The notes under the pieces were generated by a model that was not told where the DNA came from, ran no database searches, and worked only from the letters and a program-made list of their open reading frames with translations. This document shows positions 1-8,728 of a DNA stretch of 32,092 nucleotides, piece after piece (the first letter of the stretch is position 1; each line of letters starts with the position of its first letter). A program made the translations under genes and the position numbers. The DNA comes from an uncultured Schlesneria sp. (GTDB lineage Bacteria > Planctomycetota > Planctomycetia > Planctomycetales > Planctomycetaceae). The stretch covers positions 1 to 32,092 of the forward strand of contig CAIWEX010000528.1 of assembly GCA_903911795.1 (NCBI GenBank), written 5' to 3'.

Positions 1-949
1 AGCCGAGGCGTGACAGGGCGTTCAGAATACCGGACGGCAGGTATCCCATCCGCTCGTAGTATTCGACCATCACTGGATTGAGCGTCTTCGAATCGCCCAG
101 CCCTAATTGTGGAAAGATTTCATCAGCACGATCAAACATCTTCTTCAACTGCGGCGAGTTGCGAAGCTTGTCGACATCGCGTTTGCTCAGCTTCTTCGTC
201 GAACCGGGAGACGTAATAAACGGGATGTGTGCAAAGATTGGCGGGACATTGCCCAGGGCCTGATGCAATAGTGCCTGAACAGCAGTATTCGTCAGGTGTT
301 CTTCCGCGCGGATCACATGGGTGATCTCCATCTGCGCATCGTCAACAACGGTCGCGAAGTTGTAGAGAAACGTTCCGTTGCTGCGCATGATGACCGGGTC
401 AGGCATCAGCGCGCCATCCCATTCCACGTGGCCTCGTACAGCATCATCAATGGCCACCTTCTGATCGCGCGGGATCAGGAATCGCACGACATAGGGCTTC
501 CCTTCGGCGTCCAGACGTGCGCGATCGGCGTCGGTCAGGTCCAGAGACCTGCGGATATTGAGGAACGGCTGCTTCGCCGCTTCGGCAGCAGCCCGGTCAG
601 CCTGCATCAGTTCTGGCGGATCGTAATCGCGAAAAGCCTTTCCTTCAGCGATCAGCCGGTCGACCGCAGCCTTGTACAGGTCTTTTCGCTGGGACTGATA
701 ATAGGGGCCAAATGGTCCACCAACTTCCGGGCCTTCGTCCCAGGTCAGGCCGAGCCACCGGAACGCGCGGAAAATCGGGGCCAGCGCCGCTTCGACATTG
801 CGTTGTTCATCGGTATCGTCAATCCGCAGAATGAACGTGCCGTTGTTATGGCGAGCCCACAACCAGACGAACAGTGCTGTCCGCATCCCGCCAATATGCA
901 TATACCCCGTCGGACTCGGGGCAAATCGCGTTCGTACCTTCAAAGTCAT
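1..949 (-). CDS. gltX: Glutamyl-tRNA synthetase, N-terminal part (cut by window edge)
   Basis: Attaches glutamate to tRNA(Glu) in the cytoplasm (class I aminoacyl-tRNA synthetase). Reading the minus strand from the ATG at 949-947 gives an uninterrupted frame to base 1, about 316 residues, with no stop, so the C-terminal anticodon-binding part lies outside the window. The start reads [20 protein letters not shown], which contains the class I HIGH-type signature (HIGG here). The KMSKS-type loop appears late in the frame as KKLSKRD, preceded by [10 protein letters not shown]. Other family landmarks are [13 protein letters not shown] and the hairpin around [12 protein letters not shown] good Shine-Dalgarno (GAGGTGG) sits just before the ATG. 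It lies 81 bases downstream of the small membrane protein and symporter on the same strand, so co-transcription is possible. Whether it is the canonical enzyme or a non-discriminating one (with GatCAB) cannot be told from this part. Confidence 0.95.
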   Translation of the reverse strand, partial: MTLKVRTRFAPSPTGYMHIGGMRTALFVWLWARHNNGTFILRIDDTDEQRNVEAALAPIFRAFRWLGLTWDEGPEVGGPFGPYYQSQRKDLYKAAVDRLIAEGKAFRDYDPPELMQADRAAAEAAKQPFLNIRRSLDLTDADRARLDAEGKPYVVRFLIPRDQKVAIDDAVRGHVEWDGALMPDPVIMRSNGTFLYNFATVVDDAQMEITHVIRAEEHLTNTAVQALLHQALGNVPPIFAHIPFITSPGSTKKLSKRDVDKLRNSPQLKKMFDRADEIFPQLGLGDSKTLNPVMVEYYERMGYLPSGILNALSRLG

Positions 950-1030
950 CTTCCACCTCAAGAGATCGTGAGAAACGAGGCGGGATGATACCGAGGAGAC
1001 CACCCGAATGAGAATCCAGCAGCCGAAATA

Positions 1031-1265
1031 TCAGAAGACGCAGTAGACGATGATCTGAAACATCAGTGCCAGCCATGCCCAGATCCTCAGGTCTTCGTAC
1101 CATTCACAGCGTCGGCCGGGTGGCGTCACCTGTGATGCCGGAAGTTGCACGACCCACCCCCATCAGCGCCAGCAGCAGTCCAATAAAAAGACATCGGGCG
1201 CCCCACAGGGGAACCTGCAGCAACTGCTCGCGAATGGCGTCACCAATCCAGTGCAGAAACGTCAC
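1031..1265 (-). pseudogene. Small two-helix membrane protein coupled to the symporter, frameshifted
   Basis: I do not recognise a named family. The best start is GTG at 1265-1263, overlapping the symporter stop by four bases (GTGA) with a strong Shine-Dalgarno (CGAGGAGG) upstream, which suggests translational coupling. Frame one gives VTFLHWIGDAIREQLLQVPL and then a hydrophobic stretch, CLFIGLLLALMG. At a run of five G (1157-1161; C on the plus strand) the sense continues one base later as WVVQLPASQVTPPGRR, then a second hydrophobic helix, AWLALMFQIIVYCVF, and stop TGA at 1031-1033. With four G the product would be 77 residues with two membrane helices. As written, frame one continues without similarity to a stop at 1104-1106. 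The gene may be a recent pseudogene, a sequencing error in the homopolymer, or a frameshifted gene. By analogy with small partners of other sodium:solute symporters (inference), it could be an accessory subunit. Confidence 0.65.
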
Positions 1266-2908
1266 GGAAGAGCCTCCTCGGGAGGTTTCCATTCCCAGAT
1301 TGAATAACGACGTTTCTCAGGATCATCCGGGCGAGCGAAGTAGCTGAAGAGCCATGTCAGCAGCACAGTCGCCAGAAATGCCCAGATCGAATAGTAAAGA
1401 TAAGCCTGTGCAATCCGGAACAACGGCCGAACCCCCAGCCAGTCCGCTACGAACGACTGATTGAGCATGAACAGCGTGACCGACGTCAACACGCCACCAA
1501 GATAGCCGATCAATGCCCCTTCTGCCGTATTGCGTGACGACAACATTCCCAGCAGGATCACAGCGAGCGTCGGACCGACGATGAAGGACATCAACGTCTG
1601 GAAAATCGTGTAGATTCCTTCGTTGAATGCCATCAATTGGAACGCGAAGTAGACCGCCCATAGAACGAATCCGATCGTCGTCCAGCGGCCGACTTCCAGC
1701 ATTAAGCCTTCGTCGGCATTCGGGCGATAAAACCGTTTGTAAAAGTCGTTCACGTAGATGGTGGTGGCAGAATTCAGGTACGAATCGACACTCGACATCA
1801 GCGCCGCCAGAAACGCAGCGACAAACACCCCGCGCCACCCTTCACCCAGCATGCTGCCAACCAGCAGCGGCAAAGCCCGGTCTGCATGCTCGTGCGTTAA
1901 CTCCGGAAATTTGACGAGTGCAATCAGTCCCGGAACTGCAACAATGAACGGAATCAGGTTTTTCAGTAAAGCACCGCAGACATATGAGGCTTTCGCTTCG
2001 TATTCAGATTTCGCCCCCAATGATCGCTGGACGATGCACTGATTCCCGATCCAGTAACCGGGACTGACGACCAGTGCCAAACCAAACAGGATCGCTGGCC
2101 AGGGGCCCGGGGAATTGGAATCGATCGGCTGGACCAATGAAAAATGCCCGGATTTGGCATCTTTTGATCGCCGCTGCGGTTTGACAACTTCCGGTTCGTC
2201 TTCTTCGTACGCGCGTTGTCGGGCTTGTTCGTTCTCCCGCAGCTTACGTTCATGGACAGTATCATGGACTTTATCCACAAACGGTTCGAAGCCACCGAGT
2301 TCCACAATTCCCATGACCAGGACCATAAAGCAGCCACCGATCATCACAATCCCTTGCAGCACGTCGGTGTAAACAACGGCTCGCAAGCCCCCTGACCACG
2401 TGTACGCTCCCACCAGAAAGGCTGTCACGAGGATCGAAACAGTCATGTCCCAATTCGCAAGAGTATGCATGAACTTGGCCGAAGCCAGCAGCATCACCCC
2501 CAGATTGCAGGCCATCAACAGCAACCAGCATGCAGCAACCACTGTCCGCAATTGAGGGCTGAAACGCCGTTCCAGATACTCGGGAATTGTCGTCACTCGG
2601 CACCGCCACAGATGCGGTATGAAAACGAACGCCGCGACCAGCATGGCCGGAACGCAGCCAATCCATTCGAAATTCCCCATCACCAGACCGTATCGGAACG
2701 TGTCTCCGCCGACCCCCATCAGATCGGTCCCGCCGATATCGGTCGCGACCAGCGAGATTCCGACGGCCCACCACGGAAGCGAGCGTCCTGCCAGAAAGAA
2801 ATCGGAACCGCTACGAACGTAGCTTCCCACCCAAAGCCCGATCACCATCGTCGCACAGAGGTATGCCACGATGACAAGATAATCGACGGGACCAAGGAAA
2901 TTCGTCAT
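1262..2908 (-). CDS. Sodium:solute symporter family transporter
   Basis: A 548-residue inner-membrane symporter of the SSS family (SGLT/PutP type), expected to couple Na+ entry to uptake of an organic solute; the substrate is unknown. The N-terminus has the family pattern: a first helix (YLVIVAYLCATMVIGLWVG), then SGSDFFLAGRSLPWWAVGIS, and SLVATDIGGTDLMGVGG. Many further hydrophobic helices follow to about residue 535. A long, strongly charged hydrophilic loop lies at about residues 210-255 (runs such as RKLRENEQARQRAYEEDEPE), longer than in PutP-like members. The start ATG at 2908 is the natural N-terminus before the first helix, although the Shine-Dalgarno is weak. Its stop overlaps the GTG start of the small membrane protein downstream, and glutamyl-tRNA synthetase follows that. 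Confidence 0.9.
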   Translation of the reverse strand: MTNFLGPVDYLVIVAYLCATMVIGLWVGSYVRSGSDFFLAGRSLPWWAVGISLVATDIGGTDLMGVGGDTFRYGLVMGNFEWIGCVPAMLVAAFVFIPHLWRCRVTTIPEYLERRFSPQLRTVVAACWLLLMACNLGVMLLASAKFMHTLANWDMTVSILVTAFLVGAYTWSGGLRAVVYTDVLQGIVMIGGCFMVLVMGIVELGGFEPFVDKVHDTVHERKLRENEQARQRAYEEDEPEVVKPQRRSKDAKSGHFSLVQPIDSNSPGPWPAILFGLALVVSPGYWIGNQCIVQRSLGAKSEYEAKASYVCGALLKNLIPFIVAVPGLIALVKFPELTHEHADRALPLLVGSMLGEGWRGVFVAAFLAALMSSVDSYLNSATTIYVNDFYKRFYRPNADEGLMLEVGRWTTIGFVLWAVYFAFQLMAFNEGIYTIFQTLMSFIVGPTLAVILLGMLSSRNTAEGALIGYLGGVLTSVTLFMLNQSFVADWLGVRPLFRIAQAYLYYSIWAFLATVLLTWLFSYFARPDDPEKRRYSIWEWKPPEEALP

Positions 2909-3386
2909 GAGGTTCAGACAGCACGAATTGGGAGTCGTTGGAAAAACAGACGTTCACCATGTCACGCAGGCCGCAAAAACCCTCCAACCCTCCGACACTA
3001 CCCGGCCTGCCGAGTCGGGAGCTTACCAATCACCGGGATTTGCTGCTACTGATCTTTGGGAAGCACAACGCCAGAACACGAACTGAACCTTGGGCTGGTC
3101 CTGCGTGTCACACCTGCCTGTCAAGTAAAACAGCGGCCGAGCTTCTGCGATTTGGCGCGAAGAATTCTTCCGAACGAATCCCCATTCCCGGATTCAGATT
3201 CGATTTCGCCAGCGCATTTTCAACGCATCAACCGGCGTCCGGGCTAAACTGAAAAAGTCCAGTCACGGCCCGGGAAATCCGTTTTGACCCCGGTACTGTT
3301 TTCTTACGGAAGAGAAAATGGGTAGAATTCCTCGCAGCAAATCGTGACGACGTGTTGCGATCCTCAGATGGTCGGTGAGCCGGAAT
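2909..3386. other. Divergent intergenic region, no gene seen
   Basis: This stretch separates the minus-strand symporter from the plus-strand PhoH cluster, so it should hold both promoters. Short open frames here look like chance frames with no recognisable protein pattern or good ribosome binding site. No tRNA cloverleaf or strong terminator was found. I could not point to a convincing -35/-10 pair. TTTTGACC near 3283 and TAGAAT near 3332 resemble promoter boxes but are too far apart to form one promoter. Confidence 0.5.
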
Positions 3387-4481
3387 ATGTCCGAAGGTCG
3401 AGTTCAGTTTCGCAGTCATGATGACGTTCGAAGCCTGTTTGGGACTCGCGACAAGAATCTCCGTCGACTGCGCGACGTTCTGCATATTGACGTCGTATTG
3501 CGTGGCGATGAGCTGCATCTGCATGGGGATCAGGCACAGGTTGCCTTGGGAACCAAGGTCTTTGCCGAATTGAAGTCTGTGATCGAACGGACGGGGAATC
3601 TGGAAGACGAAGATCTGGAGCGGGCACTGGGGCGGACCCTGATTTCCGATCCTGTCGCCGCTGAAGAAGTAATCGACGTCTTTCACAAAGCTCGCAAAAT
3701 TCGCCCCATGGGGGTCGGTCAACGCGAATATATCAAAGCCATCCGCGAACACGATCTGGTCATCTGTTCCGGCCCGGCAGGGTCTGGAAAGACGTACCTC
3801 GCCGTTGCCATGGCCGTTAATGCCTTACGTTTAGAGCAAGTTCGCAAAATCGTGCTGGTTCGTCCTGCGGTCGAAGCGGGCGAACGCCTCGGCTTCCTGC
3901 CAGGCGATATGCTGGCCAAGGTTAATCCGTTCCTTCGCCCGTTGCTGGATGCTCTTGGAGATATTCTGGACTTTGACCAGGTGCAGCGTTACCTGGAAAA
4001 GGACGTGATCGAGATCATTCCACTCGCGTTCATGCGAGGACGGACGCTGAACAGCACCTTTATGATTCTCGACGAAGCTCAAAATACGACCGTTACGCAG
4101 ATGATGATGTTTCTGACGCGGATGGGACATCATTCCAAGATTGTCGTTGCCGGTGACGCCACGCAGACCGACCTTCCCGATAAGGTCGAGAGTGGGCTGG
4201 TTGACGCGATCAATCGGCTGCAAAACGTCAAGGGTATCGCTTCGGTTGAACTGTCGGGTGAAGACATTGTCCGACACCCGCTGGTCCGGCGAATCGTAGC
4301 GGCCTATGACTCTGATCGACCGGAACGAAGCAACAGCCCGCGTCAACGCTTTGATCGCTCGGCAGCGCGGCCACCCGAAGAACCTTCTGCTCTGAATCGC
4401 ACTGAACCAGATCATTCGCTGGAGAAAACCTCCAGCAGTGATTCGGGAACGCCGGAATCCGGTGAGCAGGTCGTAAACTAA
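3387..4481 (+). CDS. ybeZ: PhoH-like (YbeZ-type) ATPase
   Basis: A cytoplasmic P-loop ATPase of the PhoH family, a close functional neighbour of YbeY in RNA and ribosome metabolism. From the ATG at 3387 it has 364 residues. An N-terminal substrate-binding-like region (LFGTRDKNLRRLRDVL) precedes the ATPase core, which carries Walker A GPAGSGKTYLAVAMA at about residues 129-143 and Walker B FMILDEAQNTT near 225-235, followed by GDATQTDLP. The last 60 residues are a low-complexity charged tail that is not part of the family core. An in-frame GTG at 3375 would add four residues. I prefer the ATG because GGTGAG (3374-3379) is a well-spaced Shine-Dalgarno for it. The next gene begins 4 bases after the stop, so the cluster is surely co-transcribed. 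Confidence 0.93.
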   Translation: MSEGRVQFRSHDDVRSLFGTRDKNLRRLRDVLHIDVVLRGDELHLHGDQAQVALGTKVFAELKSVIERTGNLEDEDLERALGRTLISDPVAAEEVIDVFHKARKIRPMGVGQREYIKAIREHDLVICSGPAGSGKTYLAVAMAVNALRLEQVRKIVLVRPAVEAGERLGFLPGDMLAKVNPFLRPLLDALGDILDFDQVQRYLEKDVIEIIPLAFMRGRTLNSTFMILDEAQNTTVTQMMMFLTRMGHHSKIVVAGDATQTDLPDKVESGLVDAINRLQNVKGIASVELSGEDIVRHPLVRRIVAAYDSDRPERSNSPRQRFDRSAARPPEEPSALNRTEPDHSLEKTSSSDSGTPESGEQVVN

Positions 4482-4484
4482 ATC

Positions 4485-6809
4485 ATGGTGATGCGAATCT
4501 TTCCCGCGAAAAAATCGCGTACATCCCGGCTGGTCAACCTCAAGACCGGCACGTGGGCTGAACGTATCGGGGATCAACTCACACACGGTGACGTGTCACT
4601 TCGCCTGGTGATCTGCCTGCTGTTCTTGATAGTTCTCGTATTTGCGATCGCTTCCTGGCGGTCACCGTTCCCACACCGATTGGGTGACGATGCCCCGAAC
4701 GGAATCCTCGCCCAGATCGACTTCGACCGGGTGAATCTCCGCAAGACCGATCTTGCCCAGCTTGAACGCGAACGTCGCGTCCCGATGGTCTTTCGCTATT
4801 CCGCCGATGGGCAGGAATTTCGCAACCTGCCATATGAACTCCGCAAGCATCTGTTTGACGTCGTCACGGTCACTTCATTCGAAGGCTTGTCGGCCGACAC
4901 GCGAGCCGCATTCGGATGGGTCGGTGGTGGTGTTGGCGTCCCGTTTGCCCCTGCGAATCCAGAATTCGAAGCGGGCTGGAGGCAATTGCGCGATGCCTTG
5001 GGACCGGAATCAGCCGAACGAAAGATCGACGAATGGATCGGTGAGTTTTCGCAACTCACGACACCACTGATCACAACAGGGGTTCTTGACCCTGCCGAAA
5101 TTGCACGCCAGGAATTGAGACTGGAAGCTGAGATTTCGGTGATTTCCCGAGACGACGAACGAAGTGTGACCAATTTCAAGGTTGCGGATCTCTTACTGAA
5201 CGAAATGTTGAAAAGCACGGGAAACCTGGGTGCACAATGGAAATCGTTCACGGAATTAAAGCCCCATCAGACGTTACTGGAACGCTGGCTGCTAAATCGT
5301 GTTTCGCCAACATTGAAGTACGATCCCGCTGCGACGGCTCAAAAGATCAATGAAGAACGTCGCCAGACTCCGCCAGTACGTGACATCTACAAACGTGGAG
5401 CATTGCTCGTCGCACCAGGTTCGGTCATTGACGAAGAAACGCTGGAAATTCTGCGGGCGCAGTACGACACCATTGAGCGTCAGGTTCATACGTACGAGCG
5501 AATTATCCGCATTCTGACCGTTATGGCACTGTTGATCGTGCTCGGCGGAATGAATGGGTACCACGTGATCCAGAATGAACCTCGCCTGGCGACAAATGTC
5601 GGTCGGCTGACGGTTTATCTGGCGGCTGTCACGTTGACAACTATCCTCGGTCGCTGGCTGTCGTTTGATCCCTGGCGAGCCGAAGCAGTACCGATCCTGT
5701 GCGTAGTCATGATCCTGGCCATTGCCTACAACCAGGTCCTGGCTGCTTTGACAGGGTTTTCAATGACGCTGGTCGTGACGCTCGCAAACGGCCGCAGTGT
5801 CGGGGAATTTGTGGTCTTGATGAGTGCCGTTGCGGCTTCGGTCGTACCGCTCAATCAGGTGTCGAACCGGATGAAACTGGTGAAGGTCGGTTTCTGGGCC
5901 GCCATCGCCTATTTCATCGTGACCTGGGGCGTGAACATTGTCGAAAGCCAGCAGCTTGATCGCCTGTGGACCGACCGGAATCTATTGACGACGAGTCTGC
6001 AAGGGGCGGGCTGGTGTTTCCTGACGGGTTTCCTAGTCTCCGGGGGATTGCCATTCATCGAGAATCTGTTCGGAGTCGTGACCGATATCAGCCTGCTGGA
6101 ATTGAGCGACGTTTCGCATCCGCTGTTACAGGAACTTGTTCAGCGGGCACCTGGAACCTATAGCCATTCCAATGGCGTGGCTACGATTGCCGAAACGGCG
6201 GCCGATGCAATTGGAGCAAATGGGTTGCTCTGCCGGGTCGGAGCTTACTATCACGATGTTGGCAAAATGTTGAAGCCGCAATACTTCGTGGAGAACATGA
6301 TCGCCGGACAGGTCAGTCGACACGAAGCCCTGAATCCTGCAATGAGTGCCCTCGTGATCATTGGTCACGTCAAAGACGGTGTCGAACTCGCCCAGCAGCA
6401 CAACATTCCCAGACCGCTGATCGACTTCATTGAGCAGCACCATGGAACTACACTCGTGGAGTACTTCTTCCACGCGGCGACAAAGCAGGCCGAAAGCAAA
6501 CCGGACCATCGGTTCGAGGTCCAGGAATCGACGTATCGCTATCCTGGCCCACGACCACAATCGCGCGAAGCGGCAGTTCTGATGGTCGCGGACGCCGTGG
6601 AAGGGGCTAGTCGTACACTCGCCGAACCGACCCCAAAGCGGATTGAAACGCTTGTTCACGAAATCGCGATGAAACGTCTGCTCGACGGACAATTTGACGA
6701 ATGTTCGCTCACACTCAGCGAACTTGCCATCGTTGAAGATTCCCTGACGAAATCACTGATTGGCATTCACCACGGTCGGATCAAATACCCCGAACAAAAA
6801 ACCGCGTAG
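4485..6809 (+). CDS. pgpH: 7TM-HD phosphodiesterase (PgpH/YqfF type)
   Basis: A 774-residue membrane protein with the architecture of cyclic-di-AMP phosphodiesterase PgpH. One membrane helix (about residues 40-58, LVICLLFLIVLVFAIASW) is followed by a large extracytoplasmic region to about 340, a set of roughly seven helices to about 530, and a cytoplasmic HD hydrolase domain. The metal-binding residues of the HD domain are all visible: GTYSHSNGVA near 552 (the usual GTYHHS has a His where Ser stands here, but the His before the second Ser is kept), YHDVGKM, GHVKDGVELA, QHHGT and ADAVEGASRTL. The expected reaction is hydrolysis of c-di-AMP to pApA, known for the Firmicute members and inferred here. 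It starts 4 bases after the PhoH stop, and 18 bases separate it from ybeY. Confidence 0.9.
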   Translation: MVMRIFPAKKSRTSRLVNLKTGTWAERIGDQLTHGDVSLRLVICLLFLIVLVFAIASWRSPFPHRLGDDAPNGILAQIDFDRVNLRKTDLAQLERERRVPMVFRYSADGQEFRNLPYELRKHLFDVVTVTSFEGLSADTRAAFGWVGGGVGVPFAPANPEFEAGWRQLRDALGPESAERKIDEWIGEFSQLTTPLITTGVLDPAEIARQELRLEAEISVISRDDERSVTNFKVADLLLNEMLKSTGNLGAQWKSFTELKPHQTLLERWLLNRVSPTLKYDPAATAQKINEERRQTPPVRDIYKRGALLVAPGSVIDEETLEILRAQYDTIERQVHTYERIIRILTVMALLIVLGGMNGYHVIQNEPRLATNVGRLTVYLAAVTLTTILGRWLSFDPWRAEAVPILCVVMILAIAYNQVLAALTGFSMTLVVTLANGRSVGEFVVLMSAVAASVVPLNQVSNRMKLVKVGFWAAIAYFIVTWGVNIVESQQLDRLWTDRNLLTTSLQGAGWCFLTGFLVSGGLPFIENLFGVVTDISLLELSDVSHPLLQELVQRAPGTYSHSNGVATIAETAADAIGANGLLCRVGAYYHDVGKMLKPQYFVENMIAGQVSRHEALNPAMSALVIIGHVKDGVELAQQHNIPRPLIDFIEQHHGTTLVEYFFHAATKQAESKPDHRFEVQESTYRYPGPRPQSREAAVLMVADAVEGASRTLAEPTPKRIETLVHEIAMKRLLDGQFDECSLTLSELAIVEDSLTKSLIGIHHGRIKYPEQKTA

Positions 6810-6827
6810 GTCATTCTGTCACTTCCC

Positions 6828-7307
6828 ATGTTCCAATTTGAGATCGACATTTCCGACCAGCAGTCACTGCTTGCCGTATCCCTTGAGCGGTTGCGGGAAG
6901 TCATCGACCGGGTATTGACGGAGGAATCGATCGTCGCCGCCCAGATCAGTCTCGCGCTGGTTGATGATTCTTCCATACATCGGATCAACCGGGAGTTTCT
7001 CGGACACGACTACCCCACAGATGTCATCAGTTTTCATCTGAACGCAGAATCTGACGCCGAATCGCCTCAAGGATCCGAAGTGAAACCGCTTGAGGGAGAG
7101 TTGATCGTCAGCACCGAGACCGCTCTGCGCGAAGCTCAGACGCATGGTTGGACTGCCGAGGATGAATTGATTCTATACGTTGTCCATGGATTGCTGCATT
7201 TGTGCGGCTTCGACGATCTGAACGACGAGGCCAGGCCGGTGATGCGACAGCGTGAGCGCCATATGTTGGCGCTCTGGCATTTGACTCCAACGGGACTGGA
7301 GGCGTGA
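6828..7307 (+). CDS. ybeY: Endoribonuclease YbeY (rRNA maturation factor)
   Basis: A 159-residue cytoplasmic metal-dependent endoribonuclease involved in 16S rRNA 3' maturation and ribosome quality control. The family core is clear: REFLGHDYPTDVISFHLN at about 56-72, GELIVSTETA at 90-99, and the metal motif HGLLHLCGFDD at 120-130. The classical motif has three His (HGxLHLxGYDH). Here His120 and His124 are kept but the third position, residue 130, is Asp. Asp can bind metal, so activity is probably retained. The ATG at 6828 lies 18 bases after pgpH, and the next gene starts one base after the stop, so this is the middle of a tight operon. Length is normal for the family. Confidence 0.92.
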   Translation: MFQFEIDISDQQSLLAVSLERLREVIDRVLTEESIVAAQISLALVDDSSIHRINREFLGHDYPTDVISFHLNAESDAESPQGSEVKPLEGELIVSTETALREAQTHGWTAEDELILYVVHGLLHLCGFDDLNDEARPVMRQRERHMLALWHLTPTGLEA

Positions 7308-7308
7308 C

Positions 7309-8631
7309 ATGCTGATCCTTCCCGTCATCATTTTTGTGTTGCTGCTGCTCGCCTTCTGGTCGGCGCTGGGTTGCGACGCCTTGCGAGATTTTTCCTACAG
7401 CCGACTGGAAGAGCTTTGCGAAGACCATGGTGTTCCTGAGCGATTCGGCAAGGTGTTGAAAGAGCAGGGATCGGCACTGCTGGTGCTGGAATTCATGCTG
7501 ACCTGTGTGACACTGATCCTGTCCGGCCTCATCTGCGTCTGGATCGGCTGGCCGACGATTCGCGAAGGCCAGTCAGATCTGCGAATCGGATGGACATTCG
7601 TATTGCAATACGCCGGTTTCGCCATGTTGACATTCTTCTTTGCCGACGTGTTGCCTTGGACGATTGCGCGCGTGGCCGCCGAACGATTTCTATTCCGATG
7701 GTGGCCTGTGATCGAAGTGCTGCAGGCGGTTCTTCGCCCGGGACTCTGGATTGCGGACCAGTTGGATCGATATGCACACCGAGTTGCCGGTCGCGCGGAG
7801 CCACAAGCGGACGATGCGTCAGTTCTCGAAGAAGACATTCGCTCGGTCGTCGAAGAAGGGGAACGGGAAGGGGTGCTGGAGCAGGGTTCGACGGTCATGA
7901 TTCGTCGCGTGATGGAACTTCAGGACGAGGACGTCGGGGCCATCATGACTCCGCGTACCGACATGGACTGCGTCCCAGCCGATTGCACTCTGGAAGAAGC
8001 CCGCCAGTTACTGATCGAATCAGGACACTCGCGGATGCCCGTGATTGGAGATTCGACGGACGACGTGATCGGACTGCTGTATGCGAAGGATCTGCTAAAG
8101 GCCCTGGAACCGCAGCGGACGGGCGGACCAATTCCCGTCCTTCGCGACATCATCCGCGAACCGGTCTACGTTCCCCTGACAACTCGAATTCCGGCGATGC
8201 TCGAGTTATTGAAACGTCGCAAGATACATATCGCGATGGTCCACGATGAATATGGCGGTGTCGCGGGACTGGTGACGATGGAAGATATCCTGGAAGAAAT
8301 CGTCGGAGAAATTGCAGACGAATACGACGAAGAACAGACGAGCGACGAGATCCGATCCGAAACGACCGGAATCGTCGAGATCGATGCCCGGACTCGGCTG
8401 GACGAAATCAATCGGCAATGTGACTACGATCTTCCGGAGAGCGATGACTTCGACACTGTCGGAGGATTCGTCTTTTCCCAGTTTGGCCGGATGCCGACCG
8501 CTGGTGAAGTTCTCGACTGGAATCAGCTTCGGTTTACCGTACTGGAAGCCGACGCTCGAAGGATCCAGCGATTGCGGATTGAACAACGAAATGGTCAGGC
8601 CGAGCCGACTTCGGAATCGTCACCTGAATGA
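7309..8631 (+). CDS. CorC/HlyC-type CBS-domain membrane protein (YbeX-like)
   Basis: A 440-residue protein of the hemolysin C / CorC (magnesium-cobalt efflux accessory) group. The N-terminal 150 residues are membrane-embedded and resemble the DUF21/CNNM region (helices near 1-18, 62-82 and 96-118). Two CBS domains follow, at about 210-330 (AIMTPRTDMDCVPADCTLEE, then GHSRMPVIGD and YGGVAGLVTMEDILEEIVGE), and a C-terminal CorC_HlyC domain at about 350-430 (VEIDARTRLDEIN ... DTVGGFVFSQFGRMPTAGE). It starts one base after the ybeY stop. PhoH-YbeY-CorC is a widely conserved order (ybeZ-ybeY-ybeX in E. coli), which supports the assignment. The role in ion homeostasis or ribosome assembly is inferred from the family. 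Confidence 0.9.
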   Translation: MLILPVIIFVLLLLAFWSALGCDALRDFSYSRLEELCEDHGVPERFGKVLKEQGSALLVLEFMLTCVTLILSGLICVWIGWPTIREGQSDLRIGWTFVLQYAGFAMLTFFFADVLPWTIARVAAERFLFRWWPVIEVLQAVLRPGLWIADQLDRYAHRVAGRAEPQADDASVLEEDIRSVVEEGEREGVLEQGSTVMIRRVMELQDEDVGAIMTPRTDMDCVPADCTLEEARQLLIESGHSRMPVIGDSTDDVIGLLYAKDLLKALEPQRTGGPIPVLRDIIREPVYVPLTTRIPAMLELLKRRKIHIAMVHDEYGGVAGLVTMEDILEEIVGEIADEYDEEQTSDEIRSETTGIVEIDARTRLDEINRQCDYDLPESDDFDTVGGFVFSQFGRMPTAGEVLDWNQLRFTVLEADARRIQRLRIEQRNGQAEPTSESSPE

Positions 8632-8728
8632 CTTACGTGTTGATTACGGAATTGTCATCGAAGTATCTGCGCTGCTAGCATACGGCCCGAATTTCCTGCC
8701 GGGTCCTGAGATAAGTTGGAGTTGAAGG

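Noticed and set aside
296-988. 230-codon open frame on the plus strand
   Set aside because: It lies antisense to glutamyl-tRNA synthetase, whose conserved motifs show which strand is coding.
846-1103. 85-codon minus-strand frame following the small membrane protein
   Set aside because: It runs into the glutamyl-tRNA synthetase start in a different phase and has no protein-like pattern. The true continuation of the small protein is in the shifted frame.
3228-3752. 174-codon minus-strand frame
   Set aside because: Antisense to the PhoH-like gene and lacks a ribosome site.
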